Below, in pieces: positions 16,065 to 23,652 of a stretch of DNA of 64,000 nucleotides; the stretch's first letter is position 1; each line of letters opens with the position of its first letter. The notes beneath the pieces were generated by a model. The model ran no database searches, was not told where the DNA came from, and saw only the letters and a list, made by a program, of their open reading frames with translations. The DNA is from a virus. The translations under genes and the position numbers were made by a program. The DNA lies in IMG/VR virus record IMGVR_UViG_3300014502_000001, positions 28,772-92,771 of that record; one strand, 5' to 3'.

Positions 16065-16402
16065 AGCTTCTCCTTTTCTATTTGCGCATCGATGTCCAGC
16101 GCATAATATAGAACCGCAAAATTGATGATATCAATAACTGAGTCGCGCACATCAGCACCGACATCACGCTTGCAATTACTCAGAGATATAAGGCGACTCG
16201 TCTTTTTGATGATCTCGTAAAGCGCCCTATGCGCTGGAATATCCATGTTCAGCTTCAGCAGCTTGCATATTTCAGCGTCACGCTTGAACGAGTCCAAGAA
16301 ATCGGAGTTGATGGCATTATAGCGCCCGCCTTTATCCACCAGCATATCTGCGCAGTTTTTGAGCAGCCCGTCAGCGATGGGTTTGAATTCCTGATACTTC
16401 AT
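16061..16402 (-). CDS. MazG-like/DUF1599-type small protein, possible nucleotide-related
   Basis: 113 residues, helical. The segment KKTSRLISL then DVGADVRDSVIDIINFAVLYYAL resembles the DUF1599/Nmad-type all-alpha family, in which a D-x2-D-x2-N helix may bind metal; members associate with phage nucleotide modification. It starts at TAATG overlapping the helicase stop with GAGGTG upstream. Family assignment from pattern only. Confidence 0.55.
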   Translation of the reverse strand: MKYQEFKPIADGLLKNCADMLVDKGGRYNAINSDFLDSFKRDAEICKLLKLNMDIPAHRALYEIIKKTSRLISLSNCKRDVGADVRDSVIDIINFAVLYYALDIDAQIEKEKL

Positions 16403-17772
16403 TATTTCACCTCTGGATCTGGAGTGGCTTCAACATCTGCGGCGATTGCGTCCTCGTCAGAAACGCGCTCGCCGATGATATGGCACAATTCCCTTTCAAT
16501 GATAACATGCGCAGTACGACGATCCTTAGCCTTGCGCCCACCGGCCAAGAATATTCTTAGCTTTTTTACCTTGGCCTCTTCGATATCCTGATTCAACGTC
16601 AGGATCATATCTGCGTCACGCATCGGCTCAAGGGAATCCGCTGAATCATCCAGATCAACAGTGTGCTTTTTCTTTGCACCACGAGTAGCTTGATGGAGCA
16701 GCCAGACGGGAACGTGATAGCGCTGAGCCAAGGAGATCAGCTCTTTGCATATTTGACCAAGCACTTCATAGCGCTCTCCTGGTCGCGACACCCATCTTCC
16801 ATTAGTGATCATCAGCGTCAGATAATCAACAATGACCAAAGCTGGAATAAACTTTTCCCTTGCCCGCATGCGAGCTAAGTGGTTTTCAATCGCCAGCGTG
16901 TTACACGTCAGCGCTGGGAAATGCTTAATGACCAAGCGCCCGTTAGCCGCGTCGGCACGATGGGCCTCAACTCTTTCGCGCACTTCATCCTCGTGCGCCC
17001 TAAGCTGGTCTCTGGGGATACCAGATATGAGACAATCATAATTGTCGGTGATGTCGGTTGGTGTGCCTTCCATAATATAGTGGGCTACATTTTTCTGATT
17101 CCATACGGCGTTGGCACCCAGGTTCACCGACAATGTGGTCTTACCTTTTTTAGCAAAGCCAAGGATAACGCCCAATTCACCTGGAGCTAGCCCGCCGCCT
17201 AATATGTAATCCAAATGCTGAATGCCTGTGCTGATAGCCAACTGGGCACGCGTGATGCCGCTGCGCCTGTCCTCTAGGCGCTTTTCCAAGTCCTCATAAT
17301 ATAGCGTCCCAAGGTCTTTACTGTTTTCTCCGATGGCCAGGGCCACGCGTACCTTTTCCAGGATATCGTTGTAATTCTTTTTCTTGCGAATGATGTCAGC
17401 GCTTTCAGCCATAGCCGCTTTGATGCCCTGATACCGCGCAAATTCTACCGCCTTATCTTTAACATATGAAAAGTCCGCAGAGTCCACCATGCTGGTCACT
17501 TCCTGATAGACGGTCAGGTACTCGTCCACAGGGAGCTTTTTCTTACTCTCCAGAAATGTTTCAAACTCCGTCGTCAGCTCATCCAAGTCTGGCAAGCGAT
17601 TATATTTACCATGGAAGGCATAGACGATCACCATGATGTCAGACACCGCTGGGTTGTCAAACATTTCTGGAGTTATAGACTCCGCCGTATCAAGAAATTC
17701 CTCATCAGTGGAAAGGATCCACGCCGCTATTTTTTTCTGGATAGGATCTGAAAAAGGAAACTGTTCAGACAT
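16402..17772 (-). CDS. Replicative DNA helicase, DnaB/gp41-type
   Basis: 456 residues. A helical N-terminal domain (1-150) is followed by the RecA-like helicase core: Walker A GFAKKGKT (205-212), an Asp-containing Walker B (ALVIVDYLTLM), a glutamine motif (WLLHQATRGAK) and an arginine-rich end (LAGGRKAKDRR). It would unwind the fork ahead of the DnaE polymerase. The ATG has AAGGA before it and overlaps the upstream gene by 8 nt. No primase is seen in the window. Confidence 0.9.
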   Translation of the reverse strand: MSEQFPFSDPIQKKIAAWILSTDEEFLDTAESITPEMFDNPAVSDIMVIVYAFHGKYNRLPDLDELTTEFETFLESKKKLPVDEYLTVYQEVTSMVDSADFSYVKDKAVEFARYQGIKAAMAESADIIRKKKNYNDILEKVRVALAIGENSKDLGTLYYEDLEKRLEDRRSGITRAQLAISTGIQHLDYILGGGLAPGELGVILGFAKKGKTTLSVNLGANAVWNQKNVAHYIMEGTPTDITDNYDCLISGIPRDQLRAHEDEVRERVEAHRADAANGRLVIKHFPALTCNTLAIENHLARMRAREKFIPALVIVDYLTLMITNGRWVSRPGERYEVLGQICKELISLAQRYHVPVWLLHQATRGAKKKHTVDLDDSADSLEPMRDADMILTLNQDIEEAKVKKLRIFLAGGRKAKDRRTAHVIIERELCHIIGERVSDEDAIAADVEATPDPEVK

Positions 17773-18466
17773 ATTGCGCCATCCTTACTTTGGCAAACTT
17801 TTCTTCCAGCGCCACGCGTGCCTCGGCCAGCTTATCCTTTTCCTTGGGTCTGAGCTTAGCATATACCTGCTGCTGAATAATGACCAGATATTCAGGCGTC
17901 CCCTCTTCCCACAGCAACGGATGAGTGGCAATATAAGTCTTGGCCAGTTTTCCCAACCGCGCTGCCTGCTCCAGCTGCGCTATTGCTATTGTTTTATTCA
18001 TTTCCCCATAAACCTTCTCCACGTGTTCCAGGCGTGCCGTGAAAATCTCCGCTGAGGCAATCAGAGGATTCAGATATCCTTTGAAAGGAACGCTCATCTC
18101 TGCCTTCACTCGTTCATCGTCCAGCTCATAACTCTGGGCCAGCCGCTCTTTCCAGGCCTTTACCCGCTTTATAGCCGCTGGAGAAGCCAGCATCGACAAC
18201 GGCGGATATTTGAGACTGGGATTAACATTTTTCAGCCACGGCATTATTTGCTCAAATTGAACCTTGATATAAAGCTCCAGCGATAGCCCACAATCCATAG
18301 CCTGTCTTATGATGCGTTCAAACATTTTGATATTGCGCTGGCCTTTAGGTGTGCTCTCTCTGAAAGAGAATCTGAAAATAGCTTCTGGAAAAAATCTGCG
18401 AGCATAACTTTCATAAATTTGGGCCACTGATAAGCACTCATCAATCGAGATAACGCTGGTCTTCAT
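17765..18466 (-). CDS. Hypothetical protein before the helicase; possible helicase loader
   Basis: 233 residues, mainly helical, basic (SYARRFFPEAIFRFSFRES, MFERIIRQAM, KRVKAWKERLAQSYE). No P-loop or zinc motif. Its stop overlaps the helicase start, and helicase loaders often sit next to the helicase gene, so a loader role is a reasonable guess from context only. Confidence 0.55.
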   Translation of the reverse strand: MKTSVISIDECLSVAQIYESYARRFFPEAIFRFSFRESTPKGQRNIKMFERIIRQAMDCGLSLELYIKVQFEQIMPWLKNVNPSLKYPPLSMLASPAAIKRVKAWKERLAQSYELDDERVKAEMSVPFKGYLNPLIASAEIFTARLEHVEKVYGEMNKTIAIAQLEQAARLGKLAKTYIATHPLLWEEGTPEYLVIIQQQVYAKLRPKEKDKLAEARVALEEKFAKVRMAQYV

Positions 18467-18684
18467 TTCTTCCCAGCGTCTTTTTCTGGAATTGTCTTTG
18501 CCGAAGGCTCTCCGGTCCGCAACGCGGACGGAGAGTGGGACTTATTATGTTTATTGGATTCCATCCTATCGACTATCTCGCATGACAATACTATCTCGCT
18601 TTGCTCGATAGCATTATCATGCTCGATTTTCATATTTTCCATAGTGACTGAATGCATTCTATTCCAGTTATAATTTTTATTCAA
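18463..18684 (-). CDS. Doubtful small protein encoded in a hairpin-rich region
   Basis: 73 residues if started at TTG 18684; ATGs at 18657 and 18642 are alternatives and none has a good ribosome site. It ends with an ATGA overlap to the next gene, which argues for coding. The composition is polar and low in structure. The DNA carries a strong hairpin at 18508-18535 and a GGATGGAATCC palindrome near 18556-18568, which argues that part of the stretch has an RNA or DNA function. Confidence 0.35.
   Translation of the reverse strand: MNKNYNWNRMHSVTMENMKIEHDNAIEQSEIVLSCEIVDRMESNKHNKSHSPSALRTGEPSAKTIPEKDAGKK
18508..18535 (-). promoter_or_regulatory. Strong hairpin
   Basis: CTCTCCGTCCGC (minus strand, from 18535) pairs with GCGGAC-C-GGAGAG, a 12 bp GC-rich stem with one bulge and a 3 nt loop. 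There is no T-run after it, so it is not a normal intrinsic terminator. It may slow or protect the transcript entering the helicase operon. Confidence 0.5.
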
Positions 18685-18881
18685 TCTATTCTTCTATGGT
18701 TTCAACTGATATATGCTTTCCACGCGTACCGCGCCCGCGCCCGCGCTAGCGCGAACCTTTATTATATGGCGACAATAGGATGGTATCCGTCCTCGGAGGA
18801 TATAGGATGATAGCCAGCCTGCATAGGCTGGGATCCGTCCTCGGGACGATTCGCTATATAAACGTGAAAACAAAGAAGATA
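18685..18881. promoter_or_regulatory. Intergenic region with repeats, hairpins and a -10 box
   Basis: 197 bp without a convincing gene. A 22 bp direct repeat (20 of 22 identical) lies at 18775-18796 and 18823-18844, starting ATAGG and ending ATCCGTCCTCGG on the plus strand. Between them CCAGCCT-GCAT-AGGCTGG (18814-18831) is a perfect hairpin. On the minus strand a TATAAT (18761-18766) lies 8 nt after one repeat with no -35 box, so the repeat may be an activator or repressor site. A GC-rich run with GCGCTAGCGC follows near 18744-18753. It could be a promoter/operator region or a replication origin. Confidence 0.5.
18775..18844 (+). repeat. Two 22-bp direct repeats around a perfect hairpin
   Basis: Copies at 18775-18796 and 18823-18844, 48 bp apart, differing at two positions. 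The left half of each is a version of the ATAGG[AC]TGG element seen beside three promoters elsewhere in the window. Confidence 0.7.
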
Positions 18882-19190
18882 TCATATGCTTTTGAGCAGT
18901 TTATAAACCATTGTATGGCCGGCAATACCTTTAAGCTCTCGAATAATATATTCAGATTTCTCAAGAGCCGAAAGGCAGGCTTGGACTTTCCAGCGGCTAT
19001 ATCCGCATAGCTTCACGATCTCCGTCAAAGACATTTCGCTGTAGTCCTCAGCGTCAGCCGCCGACAGCAGAATAAGAAATACCTCAAGAGCTCCTTCCCT
19101 GATGCGGATGAATTTCTTGATGGTTCCACTGGTGGCGATGTCCTCTTCGCGCAAGAGGCATTTGTTTTCCTTCTTCTTGGTGATAGTCAC
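18882..19190 (-). CDS. Small winged-helix/HTH protein, probable regulator
   Basis: 102 residues. SLTEIVKLCGYSRWKVQACLSALEKSEYIIREL reads as a winged helix-turn-helix DNA-binding unit with recognition helix around SRWKVQACL. It starts with GTG at 19190 preceded by AAAAGGAG. Immediately downstream is the repeat/hairpin region, a natural operator site for it. The regulator role is inferred. Confidence 0.6.
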   Translation of the reverse strand: MTITKKKENKCLLREEDIATSGTIKKFIRIREGALEVFLILLSAADAEDYSEMSLTEIVKLCGYSRWKVQACLSALEKSEYIIRELKGIAGHTMVYKLLKSI

Positions 19191-19202
19191 GGCGTGCTCC
19201 TT

Positions 19203-19658
19203 TTAATATGCTACAGAACTTTTTTCAAACATGACTTTGTAAAGCATCTTATCGTCGTTCTGGATAGGCTCCTGAACAAGCAATGCTTTGGCTTCCAGGG
19301 CATCAAATTTTCCTTTCAGATCAATAACAGTTGCCAGTCCTGTTACGGTGATACGAAAACCACTAGCGTCCTCAAAAACATGATAGATGCCATTTTTACG
19401 ATCTGATCTGCTAGCATCAGAGAACCAGAATGCTAGCCCTATAACTTTGTCCTGTGACGACTCTGGGTCTGTAATGCCATAGACCATGCAAGTGGAATGA
19501 TAGCCAATCATATTGAGAGCCGCTTTGTTGAATCTCAAGGCTCTAGAGCGACTGTGTTTCTTACCAGCATTGGCAATGTGAACACAAGGAAGTGGAAAAA
19601 TAGCACCACTGTTTTTCTCCATCTCGATGTTCGTGAACAGCGTTAGTTTTTCACTCAT
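19203..19658 (-). CDS. Hypothetical protein
   Basis: 151 residues, mixed α/β, with no recognised domain. The centre (STCMVYGITDPESSQDKVIGLAFWFSDAS) looks like a small globular sheet protein. It starts next to the stop of the membrane protein gene and lies in the UvsW transcript. Confidence 0.6.
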   Translation of the reverse strand: MSEKLTLFTNIEMEKNSGAIFPLPCVHIANAGKKHSRSRALRFNKAALNMIGYHSTCMVYGITDPESSQDKVIGLAFWFSDASRSDRKNGIYHVFEDASGFRITVTGLATVIDLKGKFDALEAKALLVQEPIQNDDKMLYKVMFEKSSVAY

Positions 19659-19981
19659 TTGGGATCCTCCTTGATCCTGATGTAATAGTCAGTCCCTTTT
19701 CGATATACATCTACCAGCTTTCCTACAGGAAAACCATGTAAATCTGGACTGCCATATCCTGATTTGGTGATGATTTTAATATCACCAATTTTCAGCTCAT
19801 AAACGCCCATTTCCTTTTGCTGCTCGGCGCTTAGCCTATAGGTGCCAACATAATCAGCCGCTGAAAGATGTTCCCCTATAGGCGTCCTCATAAAGACTGC
19901 AATCACCCAGGCAAAAAATAGAGTGCCAAATATAACGGTCGCAATCCCACTAAATAATTCTTTTAGCTTTTCTTTTTTCAC
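19655..19981 (-). CDS. Small membrane-anchored protein
   Basis: 108 residues from a GTG at 19981, with AAGGA 7 nt upstream; the first 32 nt overlap the end of the helicase gene. One transmembrane helix is near the N-terminus (SGIATVIFGTLFFAWVIAVF, residues about 10-29) after a lysine-rich start. The C-terminal ~75 residues (YVGTYRLSAEQQKEMGVYEL onward) would lie outside the membrane. Function unknown. Confidence 0.6.
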   Translation of the reverse strand: MKKEKLKELFSGIATVIFGTLFFAWVIAVFMRTPIGEHLSAADYVGTYRLSAEQQKEMGVYELKIGDIKIITKSGYGSPDLHGFPVGKLVDVYRKGTDYYIRIKEDPK

Positions 19982-21347
19982 AGGGAAATCCTTCGGCCTT
20001 ATAAATGGCCACGCGCTCGGCGCTATGATCACAGAGATATTTGCTGCTATCCAAAAAGTCATAGACCTTTAGCTTTGATCCATCAGCCTTGGGCCTCAGT
20101 CCTCGGCCTATACGTTGAATGGTCAGGACTTCTGACTTCCCGCCCGCCGCTATAATAAGAGTGTTAATCTCAGGGATATCTACACCTTCGCTGAATATAG
20201 GCGAGGCGATCAGTACAAAATTCCCTGTCTCATTGAAATCAATCATGGCATATTCACGCGCCTCAGAGCTGTCCTTACCTGTTAGAAAAATAGATGACAC
20301 TCCACGCGCTGATAGCATATCTGTTATTTCATTGCCGTGCTCAATTATGCGGATAAGGATCAGAACCTTATTTCCCGCCTTGTGCTCCTCGGCCGCTATT
20401 TGGGCTATGGTATTGTTACGACTCCACGAGTGCACAATACCATTCTCATATATGTCTGGCCAGCGATAGCCGCTCACCTGCTCAGGATTTGATACCAGCT
20501 CAATATTGATGCCAGACAGATATCCTTTGTCCATCAGTGCCTTTGATCTGATGCGCTGAATAGGCGCTCCAAAAACTGAAAGCATTTTCATGTTGGATAG
20601 CATGTCACGCCGTAGCACGGTGCCCGATAGGCCATATCTATAATACGCCGAGTGCGCATACATTCCAATTTTATACCAGGTTGAAGCGCTGGAATGATGA
20701 GCCTCATCCTGGAATAGAACAAAAAATGAATTGATCAGATTTTTGAATCCCTCAGGGTCGCGGTGAGAATATGCCGACAGGGACTGGACTGTGGCAACCA
20801 CCACTGCTGGGTTTGTGTTAAATTCACCATCACCGACCATTCCTATGGTTTGGCCCAGGCGCTCAGTGAAGCGCTTAGCTGTTTGACGCAGCAGGTCCTG
20901 GGTGTGAACGAGGAAAAGTGTTTTCAGTCCTAGGTGAATGATAATCCCTGCAGCGATCTCGGTTTTGCCTGAGCCCGTGGGCAGCTCCAGCACGCCGCGC
21001 TTAGCCTCTGCCGCTTCCTTTATAGCATCTAGTTGGTAGTCGCGCAGCGTAATGCCACCTAGCATGTCTGCAGAGATATCTTTCTTGCATGAATTTGGAA
21101 TTCTGCGCAGGTCAATGATTTCAAAATCAATATTGTTTCTTGCAAAATATCCAACCACATTGGGAAGCAGGCCGGTCGGGAATTTAAGTGATGGCACCTT
21201 TAAGGCGTGCCACATGCCATCCCACAGACCAGCTTTATATTTCGGGCTGTACTGATATCCCTCATAGGTGAATGTCAGTTCTTTTTCCAAAGCCATCGTA
21301 TAGCCGCTGAGTTGGCTTTGGACGTTGCTCACGAAGATCTTGTACAT
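19950..21347 (-). CDS. uvsW: UvsW-like superfamily 2 DNA helicase
   Basis: 465 residues. An N-terminal ~95-residue domain with GLWDGMWHAL resembles the UvsW DNA-binding domain. The helicase core has Walker A PTGSGKT (123-129), DEAH (214-217), SGTVLRRD and the C-terminal motif VI QRIGRGLRPK. UvsW unwinds R-loops and migrates branched recombination intermediates, switching the phage from origin-dependent to recombination-dependent replication. The gene is preceded by a promoter and a structured leader. Confidence 0.88.
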   Translation of the reverse strand: MYKIFVSNVQSQLSGYTMALEKELTFTYEGYQYSPKYKAGLWDGMWHALKVPSLKFPTGLLPNVVGYFARNNIDFEIIDLRRIPNSCKKDISADMLGGITLRDYQLDAIKEAAEAKRGVLELPTGSGKTEIAAGIIIHLGLKTLFLVHTQDLLRQTAKRFTERLGQTIGMVGDGEFNTNPAVVVATVQSLSAYSHRDPEGFKNLINSFFVLFQDEAHHSSASTWYKIGMYAHSAYYRYGLSGTVLRRDMLSNMKMLSVFGAPIQRIRSKALMDKGYLSGINIELVSNPEQVSGYRWPDIYENGIVHSWSRNNTIAQIAAEEHKAGNKVLILIRIIEHGNEITDMLSARGVSSIFLTGKDSSEAREYAMIDFNETGNFVLIASPIFSEGVDIPEINTLIIAAGGKSEVLTIQRIGRGLRPKADGSKLKVYDFLDSSKYLCDHSAERVAIYKAEGFPCEKRKAKRII

Positions 21348-21413
21348 ATGCTTTCCATCCTAGACGGCTGGAGAAAAATGATCTATGGAGAAAACTGTGT
21401 TCATGGTTTTACT

Positions 21414-21532
21414 GGATAGAGAAAAAACAGAGGAGGCAGAAAACTCTTAACTGGGAGGAAAAGAGTGTCGCGCTAGGCCGCGCAACTATGGGGAGACCGT
21501 TGGCCGTCATATTCCGCCTCCTCTTCCTATCC
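21414..21532 (-). ncRNA. Structured RNA, candidate riboswitch/attenuator or small RNA
   Basis: A 119 nt folded element begins about 3-5 nt after the predicted transcription start. The closing helix pairs GGATAG and AGAGGAGGC (5' side) with GCCTCCTCT and CTATCC (3' side): 21429-21437 with 21516-21524, and 21414-21419 with 21527-21532. Inside are hairpins GTTGCGC/GCGCGAC (21480-21486 with 21467-21473, one G-U), ACTCTT/AAGAGT (21461-21466 with 21443-21448) and a short GGCC/GGTC stem. GTTTTTTC follows the 9 bp closing helix, so termination there is possible. No T-loop consensus, so it is not a tRNA. Class unknown. Confidence 0.65.
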
Positions 21533-21540
21533 AAAGTCGT

Positions 21541-21569
21541 ATTATACTCTGCTACTTTTTTTAAGTAAA
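21541..21569 (-). promoter_or_regulatory. Sigma70-like promoter for the structured RNA and uvsW
   Basis: TATAAT (21541-21546) and TTTACT (21564-21569) with 17 bp between them. It overlaps the last codons of the 79-residue gene. The predicted start is near 21534-21537. Confidence 0.75.
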
Positions 21570-21781
21570 GGGCTCTGTACAAAACATTGAAAGCCTATTA
21601 CATGCTTTGCAGTTAGCACTTTACAGTCGTTTGCGCAGTGCAGGCATACGGCCATGACCTTTGTGCGTGAGTCAATCCTGGCCAGGATATCTCCAGCCAT
21701 CTCGCGCCGCAGCGGGTCGGCGTGCTGGAGAACGCCTATGATATGTCTCTTAATGGATTGGGAGCTGACTGCTCTTTTCAT
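21542..21781 (-). CDS. Small hypothetical protein
   Basis: 79 residues, basic, with a few cysteines (CLHCANDCK) but no complete zinc motif. Its ATG overlaps the upstream stop (ATGA). Its 3' end contains the uvsW promoter. No function recognised. Confidence 0.5.
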   Translation of the reverse strand: MKRAVSSQSIKRHIIGVLQHADPLRREMAGDILARIDSRTKVMAVCLHCANDCKVLTAKHVIGFQCFVQSPLLKKSSRV

Positions 21782-22224
21782 CTTCCATATCCTTTTGAGG
21801 AATCAGGCTTTTCCTCAGCGGCAAATTCGCTGGGCACCAGATCCTTTTCAGCCATAGCCGCCCGCGTAGCATCAGCGCCCAGTGCGTCCTCAGAAAAGTG
21901 GACAGAGGGAAACTGCGCAGACAGAAAGCTGCGCAGATGCATTGGACACTTGACGTATATGGCCAGCAGCATAGCGTCCCGCCGCATGACGGGAACTTTG
22001 CAAAGCTTGCGGATAGCGTTCCACTTATCGTTCTGCTCACGATAAACGGAAAGCACGGTGGACAGAGATGGCAGATTTTTCTTCACGCTTTTGCGCTGGC
22101 TGATAATCTCTCCAGTCTCTTTCAGCAATGCGACATAAAGATCAAGCACCGCCTTTTCCACTGTATCATCAGCTCCCTTAGACGGGGTCGCCAGATACTT
22201 GGCATAATACTCTTTTGCTTTCAT
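21778..22224 (-). CDS. Hypothetical helical protein
   Basis: 148 residues, mostly helical, starting MKAKEYYAKYL with AAGGAG upstream. The C-terminus is acidic and flexible (SEFAAEEKPDSSKGYGR). No recognised domain. It is coupled to the 79-residue gene downstream. Confidence 0.65.
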   Translation of the reverse strand: MKAKEYYAKYLATPSKGADDTVEKAVLDLYVALLKETGEIISQRKSVKKNLPSLSTVLSVYREQNDKWNAIRKLCKVPVMRRDAMLLAIYVKCPMHLRSFLSAQFPSVHFSEDALGADATRAAMAEKDLVPSEFAAEEKPDSSKGYGR

Positions 22225-22242
22225 CGTGTTACTCCTTTTTAT

Positions 22243-22530
22243 TTATCCAGCGCGAAATGATGCACAAATAATGCCCGCCTTGGTGCCTGTGGTAGCTCTG
22301 CCAAGATATCTCGCCTTGACATGGTCGGGACTTTCCACCCACGTCTCGCCGACCCATTGCTGATATCTGCCCGTCCACATTTCAGATTTAGGATCCCATT
22401 TCTGACTCTTGTCCGGGTGGATTCTTTTAGCCTCAGCCTCAGTGGTAGCTGCTACAACCATAGCGTCGTATGTGTCATAGTGCTTTGTCTCGTTAGTGGG
22501 ATAGACCAGCCATAGCTTCATAGTTTTCAT
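22243..22530 (-). CDS. Conserved small phage protein of unknown function
   Basis: 95 residues from the ATG at 22530, with AGGAG 7 nt upstream and an ATGA overlap with the previous gene. The layout WLVYPTNETKHYDTYDAMVVAATTE, AKRIHPDK, then a β-rich end with GIICASFRAG matches a small protein found in many phages, whose function I do not know. Conserved ends suggest a compact fold. Confidence 0.75.
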   Translation of the reverse strand: MKTMKLWLVYPTNETKHYDTYDAMVVAATTEAEAKRIHPDKSQKWDPKSEMWTGRYQQWVGETWVESPDHVKARYLGRATTGTKAGIICASFRAG

Positions 22531-22955
22531 ATCCTTACTCCTATTTTCAGCAGAACCATGATATCGAATTTCCTGGCATAGCGAATTTTGGCCCATGTAC
22601 TGGTGCTCAAAATTTCCTCTTCAACTTTAGGCGTAGTGATGAGCGCCTGGCAATTACTGATGATGTCCCTATTGCACTGGGCAAAAGGTTTTGCTGGCCA
22701 GTAATAGTCGCCCATGCATAGCGCCCGCATTTGGTCATTGTCGGAGGGATGAATGATAATCGTGTACCCAATTTCACGCGCAATTGCGTGAGCCTGTTTG
22801 TCGGAGCCGATACAGTCGCTGTGGTGAAACTCACAAAATCCTTTACCGTAAAGGCTCTGAAGAGTTTTCTGCACAAAGCGCTGCTGCTCGTCCGTCAAGC
22901 TATCACGCGTGCCAGCGAAGCCAACAGATTTGAATCCCTGACCTGATTGAGGCAT
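22527..22955 (-). CDS. SLOG/DprA-like nucleotide-binding Rossmann protein
   Basis: 142 residues from the ATG at 22955, with GGAG before it. FAGTRDSLTDEQ at the start, then HSDCIGSDKQAHAIAREIGYTIIIHPS and NCQALITTPKVEEEILSTSTWAKIRYARKF give the pattern of SLOG-superfamily proteins (GxR near the first strand, GSD loop, late [ST]-rich helix start). Such proteins bind nucleotides or their derivatives. Role in the phage unknown. Confidence 0.65.
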   Translation of the reverse strand: MPQSGQGFKSVGFAGTRDSLTDEQQRFVQKTLQSLYGKGFCEFHHSDCIGSDKQAHAIAREIGYTIIIHPSDNDQMRALCMGDYYWPAKPFAQCNRDIISNCQALITTPKVEEEILSTSTWAKIRYARKFDIMVLLKIGVRI

Positions 22956-22956
22956 T

Positions 22957-23187
22957 TTATCTCTCCGGACGAGAATTTGGATTGTACCGCTTGCCGCACT
23001 CAGGGCATTTGTAGGACTTCGGAAGCTGCTTGAGCTTGACGCGGCAGTCGGGACAAATCGGGATATCCCGCCAGTATGGCATGCAAACGCTGCAGTGGTC
23101 ATAGTCCACACCATAGCTGTGAGCCTCTCCACGGCAAACTGACCAAACGGGATTGGGCAGTATTTTTGCGACGCTGGTTTCACTCAT
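22957..23187 (-). CDS. Small double zinc-ribbon protein
   Basis: 76 residues from the ATG at 23187. It has CRGE, HCSVC, CPDC and CPECGKRY, giving two potential zinc ribbons. Highly basic C-terminus. Likely binds nucleic acid or a protein partner. The ribosome site is weak, so it may depend on translation of the upstream gene, with which it overlaps by 8 nt. Confidence 0.65.
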   Translation of the reverse strand: MSETSVAKILPNPVWSVCRGEAHSYGVDYDHCSVCMPYWRDIPICPDCRVKLKQLPKSYKCPECGKRYNPNSRPER

Positions 23188-23461
23188 ATCGCACCAGATG
23201 AAATACCTTGCGCGCAATGCTGACGGCCTGTTCATAAGGTAGCGAATTGCAAATCATAAAAGCTCCATCATCACCGCGACCCTTCATACGGTCAGCGTCC
23301 AGCACGACCTCAATGACCTCATCCCTGGTGCTCCAGCTGCGCCCGTCCTCGCGCGCGAGCGCCGCTAAATCACTGCCGACAGCTTCATAGGTGCGCCACA
23401 TCAGGCGCTTGATTCTGTCCAGTAGATCGGGCGAAAGCTTGATCTCTTTAATTTTTTTCAT
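23180..23461 (-). CDS. Small hypothetical protein
   Basis: 93 residues from the second ATG (23461), which has AGGAG 7 nt upstream; the first ATG is too near to this site. Charged α-helical protein (KLSPDLLDRIKRLMWRTYEA, TRDEVIEVVLDADRM). No domain recognised. Confidence 0.6.
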   Translation of the reverse strand: MKKIKEIKLSPDLLDRIKRLMWRTYEAVGSDLAALAREDGRSWSTRDEVIEVVLDADRMKGRGDDGAFMICNSLPYEQAVSIARKVFHLVRYE

Positions 23462-23651
23462 CGTCATTCTCCTCTACCAGTTTGAATTTTCTGCCTTCCA
23501 TAGTTTTGTCGATAAATTGGCCGTTATTTTCACCATAAGCCAAAAGGTAAAACTGGCGAGTCAGCACCCATGTTCTGCCGCCATCGTAGGACACCATCGA
23601 GCTTTTAAGCTTTACGGGAGTGATTGTTGCCACCGTCAGTCCTGGTGTCAT
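23448..23651 (-). CDS. Small β-rich hypothetical protein
   Basis: 67 residues from the ATG at 23651, 1 nt after the upstream stop. Content is mostly β (MTPGLTVATITPVKLKSSMV, TWVLTRQFYLLAYG). Function unknown. Confidence 0.5.
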   Translation of the reverse strand: MTPGLTVATITPVKLKSSMVSYDGGRTWVLTRQFYLLAYGENNGQFIDKTMEGRKFKLVEENDDEKN

Positions 23652-23652
23652 A

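Noticed and set aside
18775-18844. CRISPR array
   Set aside because: Only two repeat copies, with an internal hairpin as spacer and no cas genes.
18694-18885. 63-residue open frame on the minus strand
   Set aside because: It runs through direct repeats and hairpins, has no ribosome site, and its composition reflects the repeats.
21414-21532. tRNA-like cloverleaf
   Set aside because: The fold has a closing stem and three hairpins, but no T-loop (TTCRA) or anticodon-arm geometry is present on either strand.
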